A stretch of DNA of 64,000 nucleotides from Gyrodactylus bullatarudis (Eukaryota > Platyhelminthes > Monogenea > Gyrodactylidea > Gyrodactylidae), in contig SSNU01000117.1 of the NCBI GenBank assembly GCA_012064415.1, positions 374,364-438,363 on the forward strand, read 5' to 3'. How positions within the stretch are numbered: position 1 is the stretch's first letter; each line of letters starts with the position of its first letter. Below are positions 20,925 to 32,534 of this stretch, one piece after another. The translations under genes were made by a program, and so were the position numbers. The notes below the pieces were generated by a model. That model had not been told where the DNA came from. It searched no databases and saw only the letters and a program-made list of their open reading frames with translations.

Positions 20925-22886
20925 AACGAGTATAGCTCTAGTTGAAAAAGCAGATTATCTCCTGAAAGGAAAACTTCTTCTATCAGACAGCAACAGATTC
21001 CGTCCAATTGATGCGATCAAAGCAGAGAAACGTATCAAAGGTTTTACAAAAGCAGTGTGTAAGAAGATAACGTGTTTAGAAGAAAAAGGTTTAATAGATT
21101 CAGATGAAGCAAGTTCAATGAGGAAAAGTGATGCTGATATCAGTCGTCTTTATCTACTCCCTAAAGTCCATAAGAACTCAACAGACTTAGCGTGCAGACC
21201 AATACTTGATATGTCAGCCAGTCCACAACATTCCCTTGTAAAATGGTTAAACGCTAAACTTATGCCCTTGAGGAACCAAGTTTGTGAATATTCCGTAGCT
21301 AATTCGAGAGAGGTCGTCAACAAACTCAGAGAAACAAATTTCGAAGATGGAAGAATGATTTCCTTTGATGTGGCCTCGCTCTTTACGAATGTGCCTGTCA
21401 AAGAAACGGTAGTTTTTATATTGAATCAAAAAAGGTCTCTGGCATCCCTTTAAACAAGGCCCAATGCAGGAATTGATCGAAAGTTCACGTCTATATGTTA
21501 GATACCTTGATGACACTTTTCTGGTGATGGACAGCGACAAAGACGGTTATGAGATTTGTCAAAACTTGAACACAATCCACCAAAATGTGAATACGTTAAG
21601 GAAGAAAGAACCAAACTGAAAGACCTCCTTAAACAAGATGGCTATCCGGAGTGTTTTATTGAAAAACATTCCCATCCCAAAGATAAAATCAGAGAAGAAG
21701 ATGACGATAAGCCAAGAAACAAATTTCGAAGATGGAAGAATGATTTCCTTTGATGTGGCCTCGCTCTTTACGAATGTGCCTGTCAAAGAAACGGTAGTTT
21801 TTATATTGAATCAATTAACAAAATATCCTTCCCTTTGTAGTACTCCTCCAGCAACAGTGAAAGAACTAATATTTATGACCGTGATGAATATTGATTTCAA
21901 ATTTGGTGGACAGTTCTACAAGCAAATCGAAGGTGTAGCAATGGGAAGTCCTATTGGCCCACTCCTTGCAGATATGTTTCTGGCATCCCTTGAACAAGGC
22001 CGAATGCAACAATTGATCGAAAGTTCACATCTATATGTTAGATACCTTGATGACACTTTTCTGGTGATGGACAGCGACAAAGACGGTAATGAGATTTGTC
22101 AAAACTTGAACACAATCCACCAAAATATCAAGTTCACGAATGAGATGGAAGAAGAAGGCAAACTCAATTTTCTTGATCTTGAAATTACGCGGAACGGTAC
22201 AATCGCAATAACAAAGATATACAGGAAGACGAGTGTTCCAACACAATTCTTACCATTTCATAGTTTTTCGTCAAAAGAAACCAAAAAGAGTGTCGTAAGC
22301 AATGCCTTCCTAAACATTGATAGACTGGTGTCAACTGAATACGTTAAGGAAGAAAGACCTCCTTAAACAAGATGGCTATCCGGAGTGTTTTATTGAAAAA
22401 CATTCCCATCCCAAAGATAAAATCAGAGAAGAAGATTACGATAAGCCAATACATTTAGTTCTTCCTTTCAAAGGAGATGTTAGTAGATCTATTGTGAACA
22501 ACAAGTTAACCAATATCACCAAACGAACATTCCCTGGGAGAAAACTGAAACTAATCTCAAAGACGTCCAAGCTCACCAATGGTAGAAACATAGACCAAAT
22601 TCCAAAGCTGAAAAGAAAAGGAGTAATCTATCAATTTGTTTGTGCGTGTGGATCTTCATATGTTGGTCAAACAACCAGAACACTTGGTGAAAGAGTGAGA
22701 GAACACTTAAGGCCGAAGTACAACAGTGCAGTCCAACATCATATCCAAGCAACAGGACACAGCGCAGATGCTTCTAATTTTAAGATCCGCGGAAGGAAAC
22801 ATGAGATGCTCCAAATGTTGTTTTTATCATATTTTCAGTCTTTGAATTCTAGTTTCTATCAATATTTCAAAACTTCAGTAACTTGA
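20925..22886 (+). pseudogene. PLE family B (RT + GIY-YIG), internally rearranged
   Basis: Segments in order: N-terminal part VEKADYLLKGKLLLSD (20938 on), DISRLYLLPKVHK, MISFDVASLFTNVPV, then a deleted, jumbled stretch (21430-21720). The RT restarts at NFEDGRMISFDVASLF (21720) and runs through VAMGSPIGPLLADMFL and YVRYLDDTF (catalytic YLDD). After a frameshift near 22355 come the linker and the GIY-YIG domain YQFVCACGSSYVGQTTRTLG. The end is lost shortly after RGRKHEM. The duplication repeats about 21335-21600 at 21715-22130 and 21590-21715 at about 22335-22450. Different in sequence from family A. Inactive because of the rearrangement, frameshift and truncated endonuclease. Confidence 0.85.
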
Positions 22887-23461
22887 AATATGGAATATTT
22901 AACGTCAAAAAAATAAACTTGAATTGTTGATTATAACCAGATAAAATTTCCTTAAGATAAAGATGATAAAATACCTCAACAAGACCATACACAATCGTAG
23001 TAAGAATAGGCTAGTGCAAGAATAGGTTGATTATACACATGAATATATCTAAAAAGACAACAATAGAAATTGAATAGTACTCAGGAACCTACTCGATTTT
23101 CATTGGCTCATGTGTATTGCGCCCGTTAATAATATTTTGCGACGTTCCCGAACCATACCATTACCAAAAAATTTTTAAAAATCACACTTCAAAAATTCAA
23201 CTCTTGTTTGCGATGAGATAAAATCTTCGGTTGAATACGAGTATGGATACGCCGGAAATATCAGGCACCAAAACTTTACCTTTACCATTAAGTTTCACAT
23301 TTTGGAATGTGACTTCATTAATCAAAATTACATCCTTGCAAAAGGTTATTCATATAATTTCTTGAGATTATCTTTCTATCTTGAACATTCTTTTTGATTA
23401 AGATTTGTTTGATCATTCCGTTCACCAAACGAAATCCTAATCTGCGTACGTTTCTAGAATG
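22887..23461. other. no recognisable feature
   Basis: AT-rich DNA with no frame or repeat that I can place. Confidence 0.4.
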
Positions 23462-23795
23462 ATGGAAAGTACTTCTATGAATTCAAATGCTCTTGTGACC
23501 AGTCTTATATTGGGATGACAATGAGGCCTATATCAGCAAGGATCAAAGAACACCTTAGCCCGAGCAATGAAGGTTCTTCTATACAAGAACACTTACGAAT
23601 CACTCAGCGGGAATAGAAAATTTTAGAATCAGATACTCAGCAGACCCAAGACATAGTAAGAAACGTATCCACAAAGTCCTGGAAAAAGTCGAAGCCAAGC
23701 AAGTCAACGACGAGTCACCCTCCTTATGTGCTCAAAAGATACTGGGCAGAAAGTTAGGCTTCACTGGTGTTAGCTTCCACAAGGCTTCCAGGATG
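23462..23795 (+). pseudogene. GIY-YIG endonuclease fragment of a third PLE
   Basis: YFYEFKCSCDQSYIGMTMRP followed by SARIKEHLSPS matches the GIY-YIG core of PLEs (Tyr-Ile-Gly kept, Arg in SARIKEH). A frameshift lies near 23600; the other frame continues with NHSAGIENFRIRYSADPRHS and ends about 23770. The sequence differs from families A and B. Confidence 0.75.
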
Positions 23796-23819
23796 ATAAA
23801 AAAAAGTCTAAAAAATAAT

Positions 23820-24000
23820 TTTAAAAATTCAAACGAACCATCCCCCTTCAAACCAAAATTTGAACTCGAATCCTGGCGCTACACCCCCCACTCCGGCACC
23901 AGTGGATACAGCAAACGGCCCTGTCTTCACATCCACACAAATCAGTGAAACCAACAATGATGGCCTAGCAACTACGTTGGCTACAACCCTAGACCAATTA
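23820..24000 (+). other. Pro/Thr-rich reading frame, unknown
   Basis: An open stretch encodes NSNPGATPPTPAPVDTANG and a Thr/Leu-rich tail. GC-richer than its surroundings, which suggests retroelement coding DNA, but I do not recognise it. Confidence 0.3.
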
Positions 24001-24324
24001 CTAAGCCAATTTATGAGATATAGGACTGAAACTAGCATAATGAAGATACTTCCCGTTATCAGTCTTCTTCTTATAAATATTTCTTAAAATTGATCCATCT
24101 TCCTTTCTTGTTAGTTTTACATCTAGAAAACTCAAAATACCATTAGATTCTCTTTCCATAGTGAATTTAATATTCGGATGAAATGAGTTCATCTTAAAGA
24201 AAAAATCATCTATTGATACATTAGGTTTCATCAGAATAAAAGTGTCATCGACATATCTGATGTAAACATCAGTGAAAGTATTGATAGTTTCAGACATCTT
24301 ATTCATCTCTAACCGACCTTTCAT
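24001..24324 (-). mobile_element. PLE fragment (family A, RT core)
   Basis: Encodes LEMNKMSETINTF, then IRYVDDTFILMKPN (catalytic YVDD) and FLDVKLTRKEDGSILR. Truncated at both ends. Confidence 0.85.
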
Positions 24325-24349
24325 ATTTGTAAATTATTATTTTCATTCA

Positions 24350-24500
24350 ATTATTTAACTCTTATCATTTTTAAAGTGATACCACTGATGATCCTTTAAG
24401 ATATACGTATTTGGTGTTAATATATCTTTTTCTTCAATTTTAATATGATTTTTAATGGATTTTCGGACGTATTTGAAAATTTACGTGAATTATTTATACA
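24350..24500 (+). mobile_element. PLE 3'-terminal fragment with hammerhead-like motif
   Basis: Resembles 63085-63230 (plus) and the complement of 37380-37510: 'cttatcattttt', the CTGATGA motif, 'aatatatctttttctt', then 'gattttcgg' and 'aaaatttacgtgaatt'. The motif is at 24381-24415: ACCA, CTGATGA, 8 nt, GATA (GAAA mutated), TACGTA, TT, TGGT. The ACCA/TGGT stem I differs from the GCCA/TGGC of the 63-kb copy but still pairs. Confidence 0.6.
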
Positions 24501-25029
24501 TAAAAATTGGTGTCCCATGCATGTTCGTGCATTGCCCGTTTCCCTAAATTCTCCTTGTTGAGAAGATGAACTAGATGAATCCTCGACTTCCAAATATTTG
24601 CCAAACTATTAAGGTTATTATTAAAACAAGAAGTGAAATAATAACAATCCCCAATTTGTTAATCTTGTTTTAATAAATATAGGAGTTTCAATTACCTTGC
24701 CCCAAAACACGTGTTGTTCATTTAGATGTCTGATAATAAGGATACAACACTCCTATAGGCATAATGGAATGATAAAACTTAACAGATTCTATTACTATTT
24801 TCATTGAAAAAAAATTTTGAATCTTGATCTACAAAAAATATATTGACAATTTTAGTGAAAACGTAGTAAAAATTCATTGAAAATCAAGCGCCATTTTTAA
24901 GAAAGACTCATTTTTAAACATGAATATCATCAAGGACAAGCATTTTGATGCTTGATTTGATATAAAATAATTTCTAGAATTCATAGTTTTATCATTTAAG
25001 TAGGTTTTTAAAGTAGGTATCTATTATAG
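24501..25029. other. no recognisable feature
   Basis: AT-rich, no supported frame. Confidence 0.4.
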
Positions 25030-25165
25030 AATTCTGCCGGAAATGCGAAAAATGTATCCAAGCAAGAAAACTAGCTCCCAGAGCAGAATCAAAACACTGG
25101 CCGAAAGTGATAAAACCATGGGAAAGAGTTCACATTGACTTTGCAGAACCAGCAATCAAAACATA
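25030..25165 (+). pseudogene. LTR-retrotransposon integrase fragment
   Basis: Encodes EFCRKCEKCIQARKLAPRA and WERVHIDFAEP. This is the end of the zinc-binding HHCC region and the first catalytic Asp (HIDFA) of a Gypsy-type integrase. Cut off at a PLE fragment on the right. Confidence 0.75.
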
Positions 25166-25924
25166 TGCACTAGTAATATTCCAGGGCCGTTGGGTCGTGG
25201 GCTACTGGCTGTCGTAGGGGATATGAATTTTCTTTCGCATAGAAGGTCAATTTTTCTGTTCACCGAGGCTAGGAATCTGTTAGATCTTTTTTAGGCTTCA
25301 GCTCTATCAAGTTGCCTGAACATCCTGGAATCACTGACAAGTCTCCCCTATCGGTAGTATTCTTCCGAGTTGATTATGGCAATTCCTGAACCTTTATCCA
25401 GATCAGATATGAGTACGTCCGGGTTTTTTCGAATTGCTGCCAAAACTTCAGGTATGGGAAATAAATTTTCTGCTGCTTGTATTGGACTCTGGCATCGTTG
25501 GCGATCGTGTCGAATCTCTCTGTTTAGAAGAGGCAGGCAGATCTTTAAGTTGATTATAAAATAACTCAAAACCAATATCAGTCTCAAGGTTCATATTACG
25601 TCTGTTTGGAGCACAAAACTTTGGGCCAAGACTAAGGACCTCAAGGGCATCTTTGGAAAGCAGAGTGCTAATGAGGTTGAACACATAGTTTTCAGGGTTG
25701 TCTTGAAAGGAAATATCCTCCGGGCGATTTACTATACTCATGTTGAGAGACTTTGACTCAGAGTTTGTACAGGCATCAGTGACCTGTTGGACGTAATCCA
25801 GGAATGAAGTTCTCAGTTTGTCTGGAAGCGATGCTACTGAAGCATTCATACGTTCGAGATCATTATGTTTTCCTTTTATTCCATTTTCTTTTGTCTGGGC
25901 CCTTCTTTTTTGACTTACTGCCAT
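25166..25924 (-). pseudogene. PLE N-terminal region (family C)
   Basis: On minus: a basic N-terminus, then LSKDALEVLSLGPKFCAP (the LSLGP motif also seen in family A), and a frameshift. Then PDVLISDLDKGSGIAIINSE, EYYR, and after another break KIDLLCERKFISPTTASSPR and PNGPG. Sequence clearly differs from families A and B. The RT catalytic part is absent. Confidence 0.75.
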
Positions 25925-25987
25925 ATCATCTTCGGAAACTTTTGATTTTCAATGGGCTGGTGTAGGACAGCGCATAGTACCTTATCT

Positions 25988-26260
25988 TTAGCTAGAGAAG
26001 ATGATGTGTTCAAAAAGGATTGCAGGTCCCGATACTGGACAGAGGGTATCATCATTTGAAGACATAAGTTGCCTGATTTCCTCAAAGATATTTTTGGGTT
26101 GCTGACCTGGAGTCATGCTGGAGCTGAGAACGAGCGAAAGATTTGTTTTGGTGAATAAAGCTTTATTTTCGTCGGTTCTCTTCAGACCAAACAACGACTT
26201 TCGATATATTTTTATACATAAAATAAGGTTGGGAACATTAAGGATTAGCCAATAACAAAT
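25988..26260 (-). mobile_element. LTR-element leader and gag start fragment
   Basis: On minus an AATAAAGCTTTATT-containing leader is followed by MTPGQQPKNIFEEIRQLMS. The block 54330-54500 is a diverged copy in the same orientation, with AATAAA and IIFEEIRQ preserved. Likely LTR R/U5 plus the first codons of gag of a Gypsy-type element. Confidence 0.55.
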
Positions 26261-26454
26261 AGATTTGTAAATTATTCTTAAACGCCTATGAAGGCGACTC
26301 AAAAAATAATGAGTCAGTTGACTCTTTTTGGTACGTACCATGTATTATTATATGCCTACCAAATTAAGGTAGTGTTTATGGTTGTCATTGCTGGAATACT
26401 ATAAAATATTCATTTCTTCTAAGCCAACCTACTGGAAAATAACAGAAAACCCGA

Positions 26455-26970
26455 TTGCTCGAGAATGAAATTTTTGAGCAAGTAATAGATTTAAATGAGT
26501 TAGTAGAGAAGTTGGAAACCCGAGTTGAGGATTCTAACCAGAATAAATTTCAAGTTAAGATTAAGAATAAGACTTTGTCAGATACTAAAAGTAGAAAAGA
26601 AGTCTCAAGCATTACTTCACCTAATCCATCAGTTCCATCTCTAGGAAAGAAGCGGGCACCGCTCAAGACGAAAGCGGCTCCAATAGCTAAGCAAAGGAGG
26701 GAATTCGTTGAGAAGGTCTTTACGCTCAAAGTGGGAAATGAATCATACCTTTTGTGTTATGCCCCCAATCAGCACGGGAGTGAAGCCACGTTGTGCAAAT
26801 TACCTTAAGTATGCCAATATGAGATCTAAAAAGTAGCCAAAACTGTAAGCTTAGGAAGTTCGCGACTCGCAGTGATCTGTGAAAAGATGAAGTTACCATA
26901 TTTAATCGATACAGGGCTAATTGTTTATTCGCTATACAGGGTCAGAACTCGAGTAAATTAGCGAGTCAAT
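26455..26970 (+). pseudogene. Gypsy-type gag-protease fragment
   Basis: An open frame (26455-26805) encodes a coiled-coil-like segment (LNELVEKLETRVED) and a Lys-rich segment. After frameshifts 26862-26930 reads RLAVICEKMKLPYLIDTG, where DTG is the active-site triad of a retroviral-type aspartic protease. The residue after DTG is Leu instead of the usual Ala or Ser. Inactive. Confidence 0.6.
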
Positions 26971-27049
26971 AGGTACCCCGGGAGGTGGAACCATGGATAT
27001 CGGTTTTCCTTGATTAAATTCTATTTTCTTAAATAATAAAGAGTATATT

Positions 27050-27310
27050 TATTAGGGTAATTTTTTATTTTTCCCGAACAATGTTCCATGCCACGATCAA
27101 AAATTGATGTTTTAACCGCGAAAAACACTTTTTTTAAAGTCAAAATGAAAATTTTTCATGTTCTGATATACAAAAAACCCATTTTCCCTAAAATCATCAT
27201 GGGGATTTTCAATTGAGATTTTGTGTACCAGAACAAACTCGAAAACGTATGGTTTTATAGGAAAAAAAGGCTTAGTTTTCGATCATCTTTAAAATAAGAT
27301 TATAACTCGG
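27050..27310. repeat. dispersed repeat R1, shorter copy
   Basis: Matches 430-900 in the same orientation with an internal deletion. Confidence 0.6.
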
Positions 27311-27315
27311 AAAAT

Positions 27316-27765
27316 TTGAAAAATTTGGCCTACTCTAATATTTATATGTTTCCACCTGCTAATTCTGGTATTGACTTTTTGAGAAAATTTCAATGGGATA
27401 TTATTATTATAGATAATACCATTTATGATAATTTACAGCAAACGCAAATTCCATGCCAGCCTTGGAACGAAGTCAGATATAATGTTAGCAGTTTGAATTA
27501 TCCTCAAGTTGTCTTAGAAACTATCCTGAATAGATACAAGGAGGTTTTTGATATTGAGAATTTGAGTTTTATTAATGGCATCGGGCTTGCCATTGAGACT
27601 AATGGAAATCCAGTTAAGATCAGGTCCAAAAGATTGAACCCTGAAAAATAAGAAGTTATCAAGAAAGAGTTCGAAGAACTCAAGAAAACAGGAGTCGTCA
27701 GATGTTCTAAAAGCGTATGGTCGTCCCCACTAACCGTTACTATTAGGGGATATATTTTTAAATAT
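27316..27765 (+). pseudogene. Gypsy reverse transcriptase, N-terminal fragment
   Basis: Encodes a protease/RT linker (FLRKFQWDIIIIDNTIYDNL), then VKIRSKRLNPEK, an in-frame stop, and VIKKEFEELKKTGVVR with SKSVWSSPLTV. This is the conserved start of Gypsy RT. The catalytic core is missing. Confidence 0.75.
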
Positions 27766-28311
27766 TCTTGATTAAACCAATCAAAGTCACTCTCTAAACC
27801 TATTTAATAAATCTTGAAAATAATCTCTTGGCTGCTTAACTCTTGAGTGATTGGTAGGAGGATACTAATCAAAATACTAATTTTAACACGTCATTTTTAT
27901 AAACCTGAAATCAAACCCTGAATAACTAATTACCAAATTTCACAGTGATTTTTGGTATTTATCATAGAGGATTTTTACAATCTGGCGATGAATATCTCAT
28001 TCCTGTATAGGAATCCTTTAACAGGGATGGAAGAATTGTTTGCATTTGGGGTATAGCAGGACCCTTTTCACACTCAAGATATTTTTGAGGCAAAGATGCG
28101 TAGTTTATTGTACTGTTTTGTTCTAGAAATAAAAACCAATCGAATGGTCTAAAATATAACTGAAATAGAATTTTGAGGTTGAAACACAGCGTCAAAATTT
28201 TTGATAAACTGAAGAACTTTAAGACTTATTGAATCTTTGTGTTGAACTCTGATTTGTCGAGAAAAATAAAGGTTTCGCAGATTTTTACTTTTAATAATCA
28301 GAAACTTTGTA
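27766..28311. other. no recognised gene
   Basis: Frames on minus (27962-28195, 28149-28349) are of unknown origin. Low-complexity AT sequence otherwise. Confidence 0.35.
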
Positions 28312-28577
28312 AATAAGCACCATATGGAAATTACAATGTTTTTAGACAATTAACCTACTAGCAAAGTGTGGTCACTGGTATTTACTATATCCATGTGAAC
28401 TCTAACTTGATGGAGATTGTCTTCTCACACATCGATGTTGGAAATTCGGATAAGCAAGTGTCAATTCTATAAGAGAGTCGAATAATATTCAACTCACGGT
28501 GGCAGATGTAGACGCGTTTCGTCCTTATTAGGACTCGTCAGTACACCATAGCCAGGATTCGAACCCAGGTCTTCAAC
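28312..28577 (-). mobile_element. hammerhead-bearing retroposon, single copy
   Basis: Related over its whole length to the left arm of the element at 12717-13686 but without the MITE. It carries the same box-B/T-arm-like sequence (28548-28577) next to a complete hammerhead. The right end abuts a Gypsy-type gag frame (28578-28885). I could not define a target duplication. Confidence 0.75.
28505..28547 (-). ncRNA. hammerhead ribozyme (complete core)
   Basis: Identical to the 13.4-kb ribozyme over stem I, CUGACGA, the five-pair helix II, GAAA and GUC. Stem I GGUGUA is at 28542-28547 and UACAUC at 28505-28510. Preservation of every core base in two separated copies, while their flanks have diverged, argues that the motif matters for the element. 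Confidence 0.88.
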
Positions 28578-28885
28578 GTTGTGAGGCAACGCTTCACGCC
28601 AACAAAGAAGCTCTTATAACGCTTGAACCAATCGTTGAAAGACGCAAAAATATCATCTTGTTCGAATTTGCGGATTTGCAGCAAAGTATCTTTTGGCCAA
28701 GGTGGGTTTTGGGTGTTGGGTAAGATTTGTCTATCATTTGACAATAAGCAATTTTTGAGCCACTGAATCTCTTTAGCTTGCTCAGCTAATTGGGTTCTCA
28801 AGTCCATGTCGCCAGTTGTTATAGGTGCCGGCACTGACCTAGTCTTGGCTCCTTTATGAGAAGTGGAAGGCTTGTTAGCAGACAT
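28578..28885 (-). pseudogene. LTR-element gag N-terminal fragment
   Basis: A frame starting MSANKPSTSHKGAKTR encodes a coiled-coil stretch (LRTQLAEQAKEIQWLKNCL) and a segment FASFNDWFKRYKSFF that resembles the start of a Gypsy gag capsid region. Truncated where the hammerhead element begins. Confidence 0.5.
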
Positions 28886-29006
28886 GATATCAAGGCAGTT
28901 GAAGTCAAATTAGTTTATTTTTAGATATTTAAACAACAAATAAATAATACTTTAAAATATAGTCTTTTGAATGAAACCAAAAGTGTGGGAACTTAACCTC
29001 CTCAAC

Positions 29007-30555
29007 AGACTCTTTTTCCATAGTAAATTTAATATTAGGATGAAACGAATTCATCTTTAAGAAAAAATCGTATACTGAAACATTTGGCTTCATCAAAATA
29101 AAAGTGTCATCAACATATCTGATGTATAAATCAGTGAAAGTATTGATAGTATCAGACATTTTATTTAATTCTAACCATCCTAAGAAGGTATCTGCTAAAA
29201 GAGGACTTAGAGGTGATCCCATAGCTATACCATCTTTTTGAATAAACACCTTGTTTTGAAAAGACAAAGGAACATTAGTACAGCAAATCCTAACAAGATC
29301 TGCTATCTCATTACTCTGTAGTTCAAAAACATCATGTTCATCTATGAAGCTTTGATGATAGTAAGAGTCTCCTCTATAGGAACATTAGAAAACAAGGAAC
29401 TAACATCTAATGAAACCATTTCGTTTAAACCAATATTTAAATCCTTAACCTTATCGACAAATGAAAATGTATCTTTAACAACATATTTAGTATAGTAAGT
29501 ATGTATAGGCTTCAAGATACCAATAAGCCATTTAGCTAAATTATGTTGTGGACATGACGACATATCCAAGATCGGTCGAAACGGGAAAACTTCTGGGATT
29601 ACATTATCTACAATCTTATGTGTCTTAGGATGTAGGTATCATCTTGACATCCTTGTATGTTTCCTAGCTATAAAAATTCTGGTTTTATCAGAAATTAAAT
29701 TCCTATCAAAAAATCCCTTTGCTATCTTATACATGGAACGTTCCATGGATTCCATTTCCTTATAATAAGTTGATCTATCTTGCCCTGTGTTAAAAAATTT
29801 ACTTTCATCAGAAAGAAAATCTAAACCTGCTCTATAATAATCCTCCTTATACATTATAACTATCCCTTTACCCTTTTCAGGTTTAGTAACGAAAATGTTC
29901 TCATTAGTTCTTTCAATGCCTCAAAATGTTTTTTAGTTAATAAACTAGATCTTGAAGGTTTTCGGTCAAAACTTCTATAAATAGTTAAAAGATCTAATTT
30001 AAACTTCTCTGTGTTAGCATTGTCTTTAAGGTTCTTAGTGAGACCAAGTTCATACATCAAACGTTCGAAAGCCGCTTTGTCTTCAATTTCATTTTTTCTC
30101 TTAGGAATGCAAAAATTGGGGCCGAGGGATAGGATTTCTTTCTGCTCCTTAGATAATTCAATATCTGTGAAGTTGAAGATTCCTTTTTCATGAAAACGAA
30201 GGCTTTTTCCAAATTCTTTAAACAGGCTATCATATTTATCGTTCATTATAGATTCACCTGCTTCAACGAAGAATCTTAGCAATGCATCATTAAATTCGGG
30301 ATCGACGTCTATAAGTACCATTTTATTCGCTATGAAATTAAGTAAGACTTGAATTCTTCCTTCAATTTTCCGAATTTCCTCTTTTACTTTTAAGATGACA
30401 TGTTCTTCTTTATGATAACTGACATCTCGAGGAATTTTCTTCCAGTAAAACCTGGGATATTGATTCCTTTCAAGACATTCATGATAAAACTTCGATTGGC
30501 CATATGAGTTGTAAAGTTTAGAGTTAGAAGATAAAATTGTATGTTCACCATACAC
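29007..30555 (-). pseudogene. PLE family A, N-terminal and RT regions
   Basis: On minus from 30555: an N-terminal region with KEQKEILSLGPNFCIPKRKN, then after frameshifts YKEDYYRAGLDFLSDESKF, MSSCPQHNLAKWLI, VSLDVSSLFSNVPIEE, GIAMGSPLSPLLADTFLG and YIRYVDDTFILM (catalytic YVDD). The protein is cut at 29007, so the linker and GIY-YIG domain are missing. It supplies the N-terminal half absent from the copy at 49.9-51.5 kb. At least three frame breaks. Confidence 0.88.
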
Positions 30556-30776
30556 TCAAGTTTACAATAGTCTACATTGTAGACTCTACAATATGTTGCT
30601 TCTATTGCTTTGAAAAATTTATCGAAAATATGTTATCATTGACGCCTACAAAAAAATTAATCTTAAAATTGTTATTAATGAGAACAAAATTCAAATAAAA
30701 AAACTGTCTAAAATCTACAAAATTAAATAAAAAAATAACATAAGATTTCATAAGTGAACCCAAAAAGAAACAAAAT

Positions 30777-31021
30777 AAAAATATGCAACATACGTTTTAA
30801 CTTTTACATGAATATCTTGAGATAGTTTGATGAATCATTTGTTTGTTTTGGAGTTAGTCGACAAGCCTTTTTTTACTTAGGAGGGGAAACATCTTTTTTC
30901 CAGAATAAATTTAATTTTTAAAATATTTAATTTCTATAATTTAGACCGTTTTGATATTGATAAACCTACAATAAATTAGACTGTTTAAATCATGGAAAAA
31001 AATCTCTATCATATGGTATAT
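30777..31021. repeat. dispersed repeat R2
   Basis: Nearly the same as 51548-51777: 'aaaaatatgcaacatacgtt', 'gttttggagttagtcgacaa', 'ctacaataaattagactgtt'. No coding capacity. Both copies lie 5' of a minus-strand PLE family A copy, so R2 may be part of that element's 5' region. Confidence 0.7.
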
Positions 31022-32495
31022 TAATTTTATAAATTTAATTTTAAGGTGTTCTTGTGTTGAATGTTGTTACTTGTTAGTAATCTTGCATATTTATTTCAGT
31101 TTTTAAAAAGGGGCAGAGAGGAGAGGGTAATTTTTGACAGATAAGTCTCGGGTCGTACTGTACTGTAATGATCTTCACACTAAAAGTTTCATGATATTCA
31201 GATCAACCGTAAGAGCCTCTTGAAATTTGATTTTGTCGGGATCGAATAAGGGTTTAAATTATCAATTTCAAATTAATAGCTGCGATATCATTTTCGTTAC
31301 TAATGGGGATAAGACATAAATATTGGAAACTGTTGGTTAGAATAACTAAAGGTATTCTCGATGAAATTGGGAATTCATAATTTTACAAAAATCTCATTTT
31401 TTATCAAGGTATGGAAATTTTCGAAAGATTTTTTGGTAACTGATTCAAAATGTACACTTTTACTGAATTGAGAAAAAAAATTTTGAAAAAGTTTTTTGGA
31501 AAATTTCAGAGAGATAAATTTCGAGATGGCGCGATTTTTTAATTTTTACTCAATTTTTCAATCGACTGTTGATTCTATTTCATAGTATCGAATGACAAGG
31601 CAAATTTTAGACAAATTATAATTATAATATAATAGACCCCATTTATCCAATGTGATACCAATCAAAAAACAGTCACTAACTCGACGACCAAATGTGATAT
31701 AACTTTAAACTAAGTAAAAAACTGTTTGTTATTCTTATCTCGAAGCTATATTAAAAATTCATACAGAAAAATTGTGAAACAAAAAAGTTATACCCATTCA
31801 AAGTTGCCGTGGGTTCTAAAAGACCTCATTCTGCATGCAAGGGTTAAATAACAAATAATAAACCCAAATTTATTCAGAATAGATCATTTTAATTTCTATT
31901 AAAATTACTTTCTTGTCTAACGAGCATAAAAATTTTAGCGCTATTTTATTTTCTACGAATTGAAATCATTATGGACCATAGAATTTAATTTTTTCGAAAA
32001 GTTAGCCTAATAAAGCTAGTTGATTTGGAGATGATCTAAAGTTCATAGAAATCCAACATTTTCAAGAGAAAATTAACCTTATAAATTTCCCTCTTGATAA
32101 TTGCAAATTTCATAGGGTTTGATTCTTCACAATAATGGCAGAAAGTTGTTTGATCCTCAAGTAAAGTTTCAGCAAAATTTTTCATATTAGTTTTATGTCT
32201 TGAAAAATGTCAGCAAAATCACATAATCGATACAAGCAATACTGGGCATACTTCTTATTTTGTCGTAAAAAATAGTTTGAAAGAAAAATCGATGATTGTC
32301 ATGACTACAAACCAACAATCTTTTACCAAATTTAAAATTTAGATAGTATTATATTAGTTAACTAATTGCTAATTTTGGTAAATGCTTTTTTACTTTTGGA
32401 CCCAAATTTTTTATTGATTAGCAATTGCCAAAACCTCCTGTAGTTATGATTGGATTAATATTCAATTGGAAAAGTAGAAAAAAGGATATTTTAAC
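31022..32495. other. no gene; decayed repeats
   Basis: 31105-31150 resembles 14645-14690. 31515-31545 resembles one end of the MITE at 2854. A 'gcaagggttaa' at 31838-31848 resembles a piggyBac-type end without a visible partner. Otherwise nothing. Confidence 0.4.
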
Positions 32496-32534
32496 ACCAA
32501 ATGCACATTCATTTCTCAAAGGTTCATCAGTGGT
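32496..32534 (-). ncRNA. hammerhead-like motif (PLE type)
   Basis: On minus: ACCA (stem I), CTGATGA, 8 nt (ACCTTTGA), GAAA, a stem III candidate ATG...CAT, TT, then TGGT. Downstream 'gttaaaatatcctttttt' resembles the PLE 3' end at 24410-24430. No PLE coding DNA adjoins. Confidence 0.45.

Noticed and set aside
28548..28600. tRNA gene suggested by GGTTCGAATCC
   Set aside because: Only a T-arm/box-B-like stretch is shared between the two copies. The sequence that looked like an anticodon arm in the 28-kb copy belongs to the adjoining gag frame.
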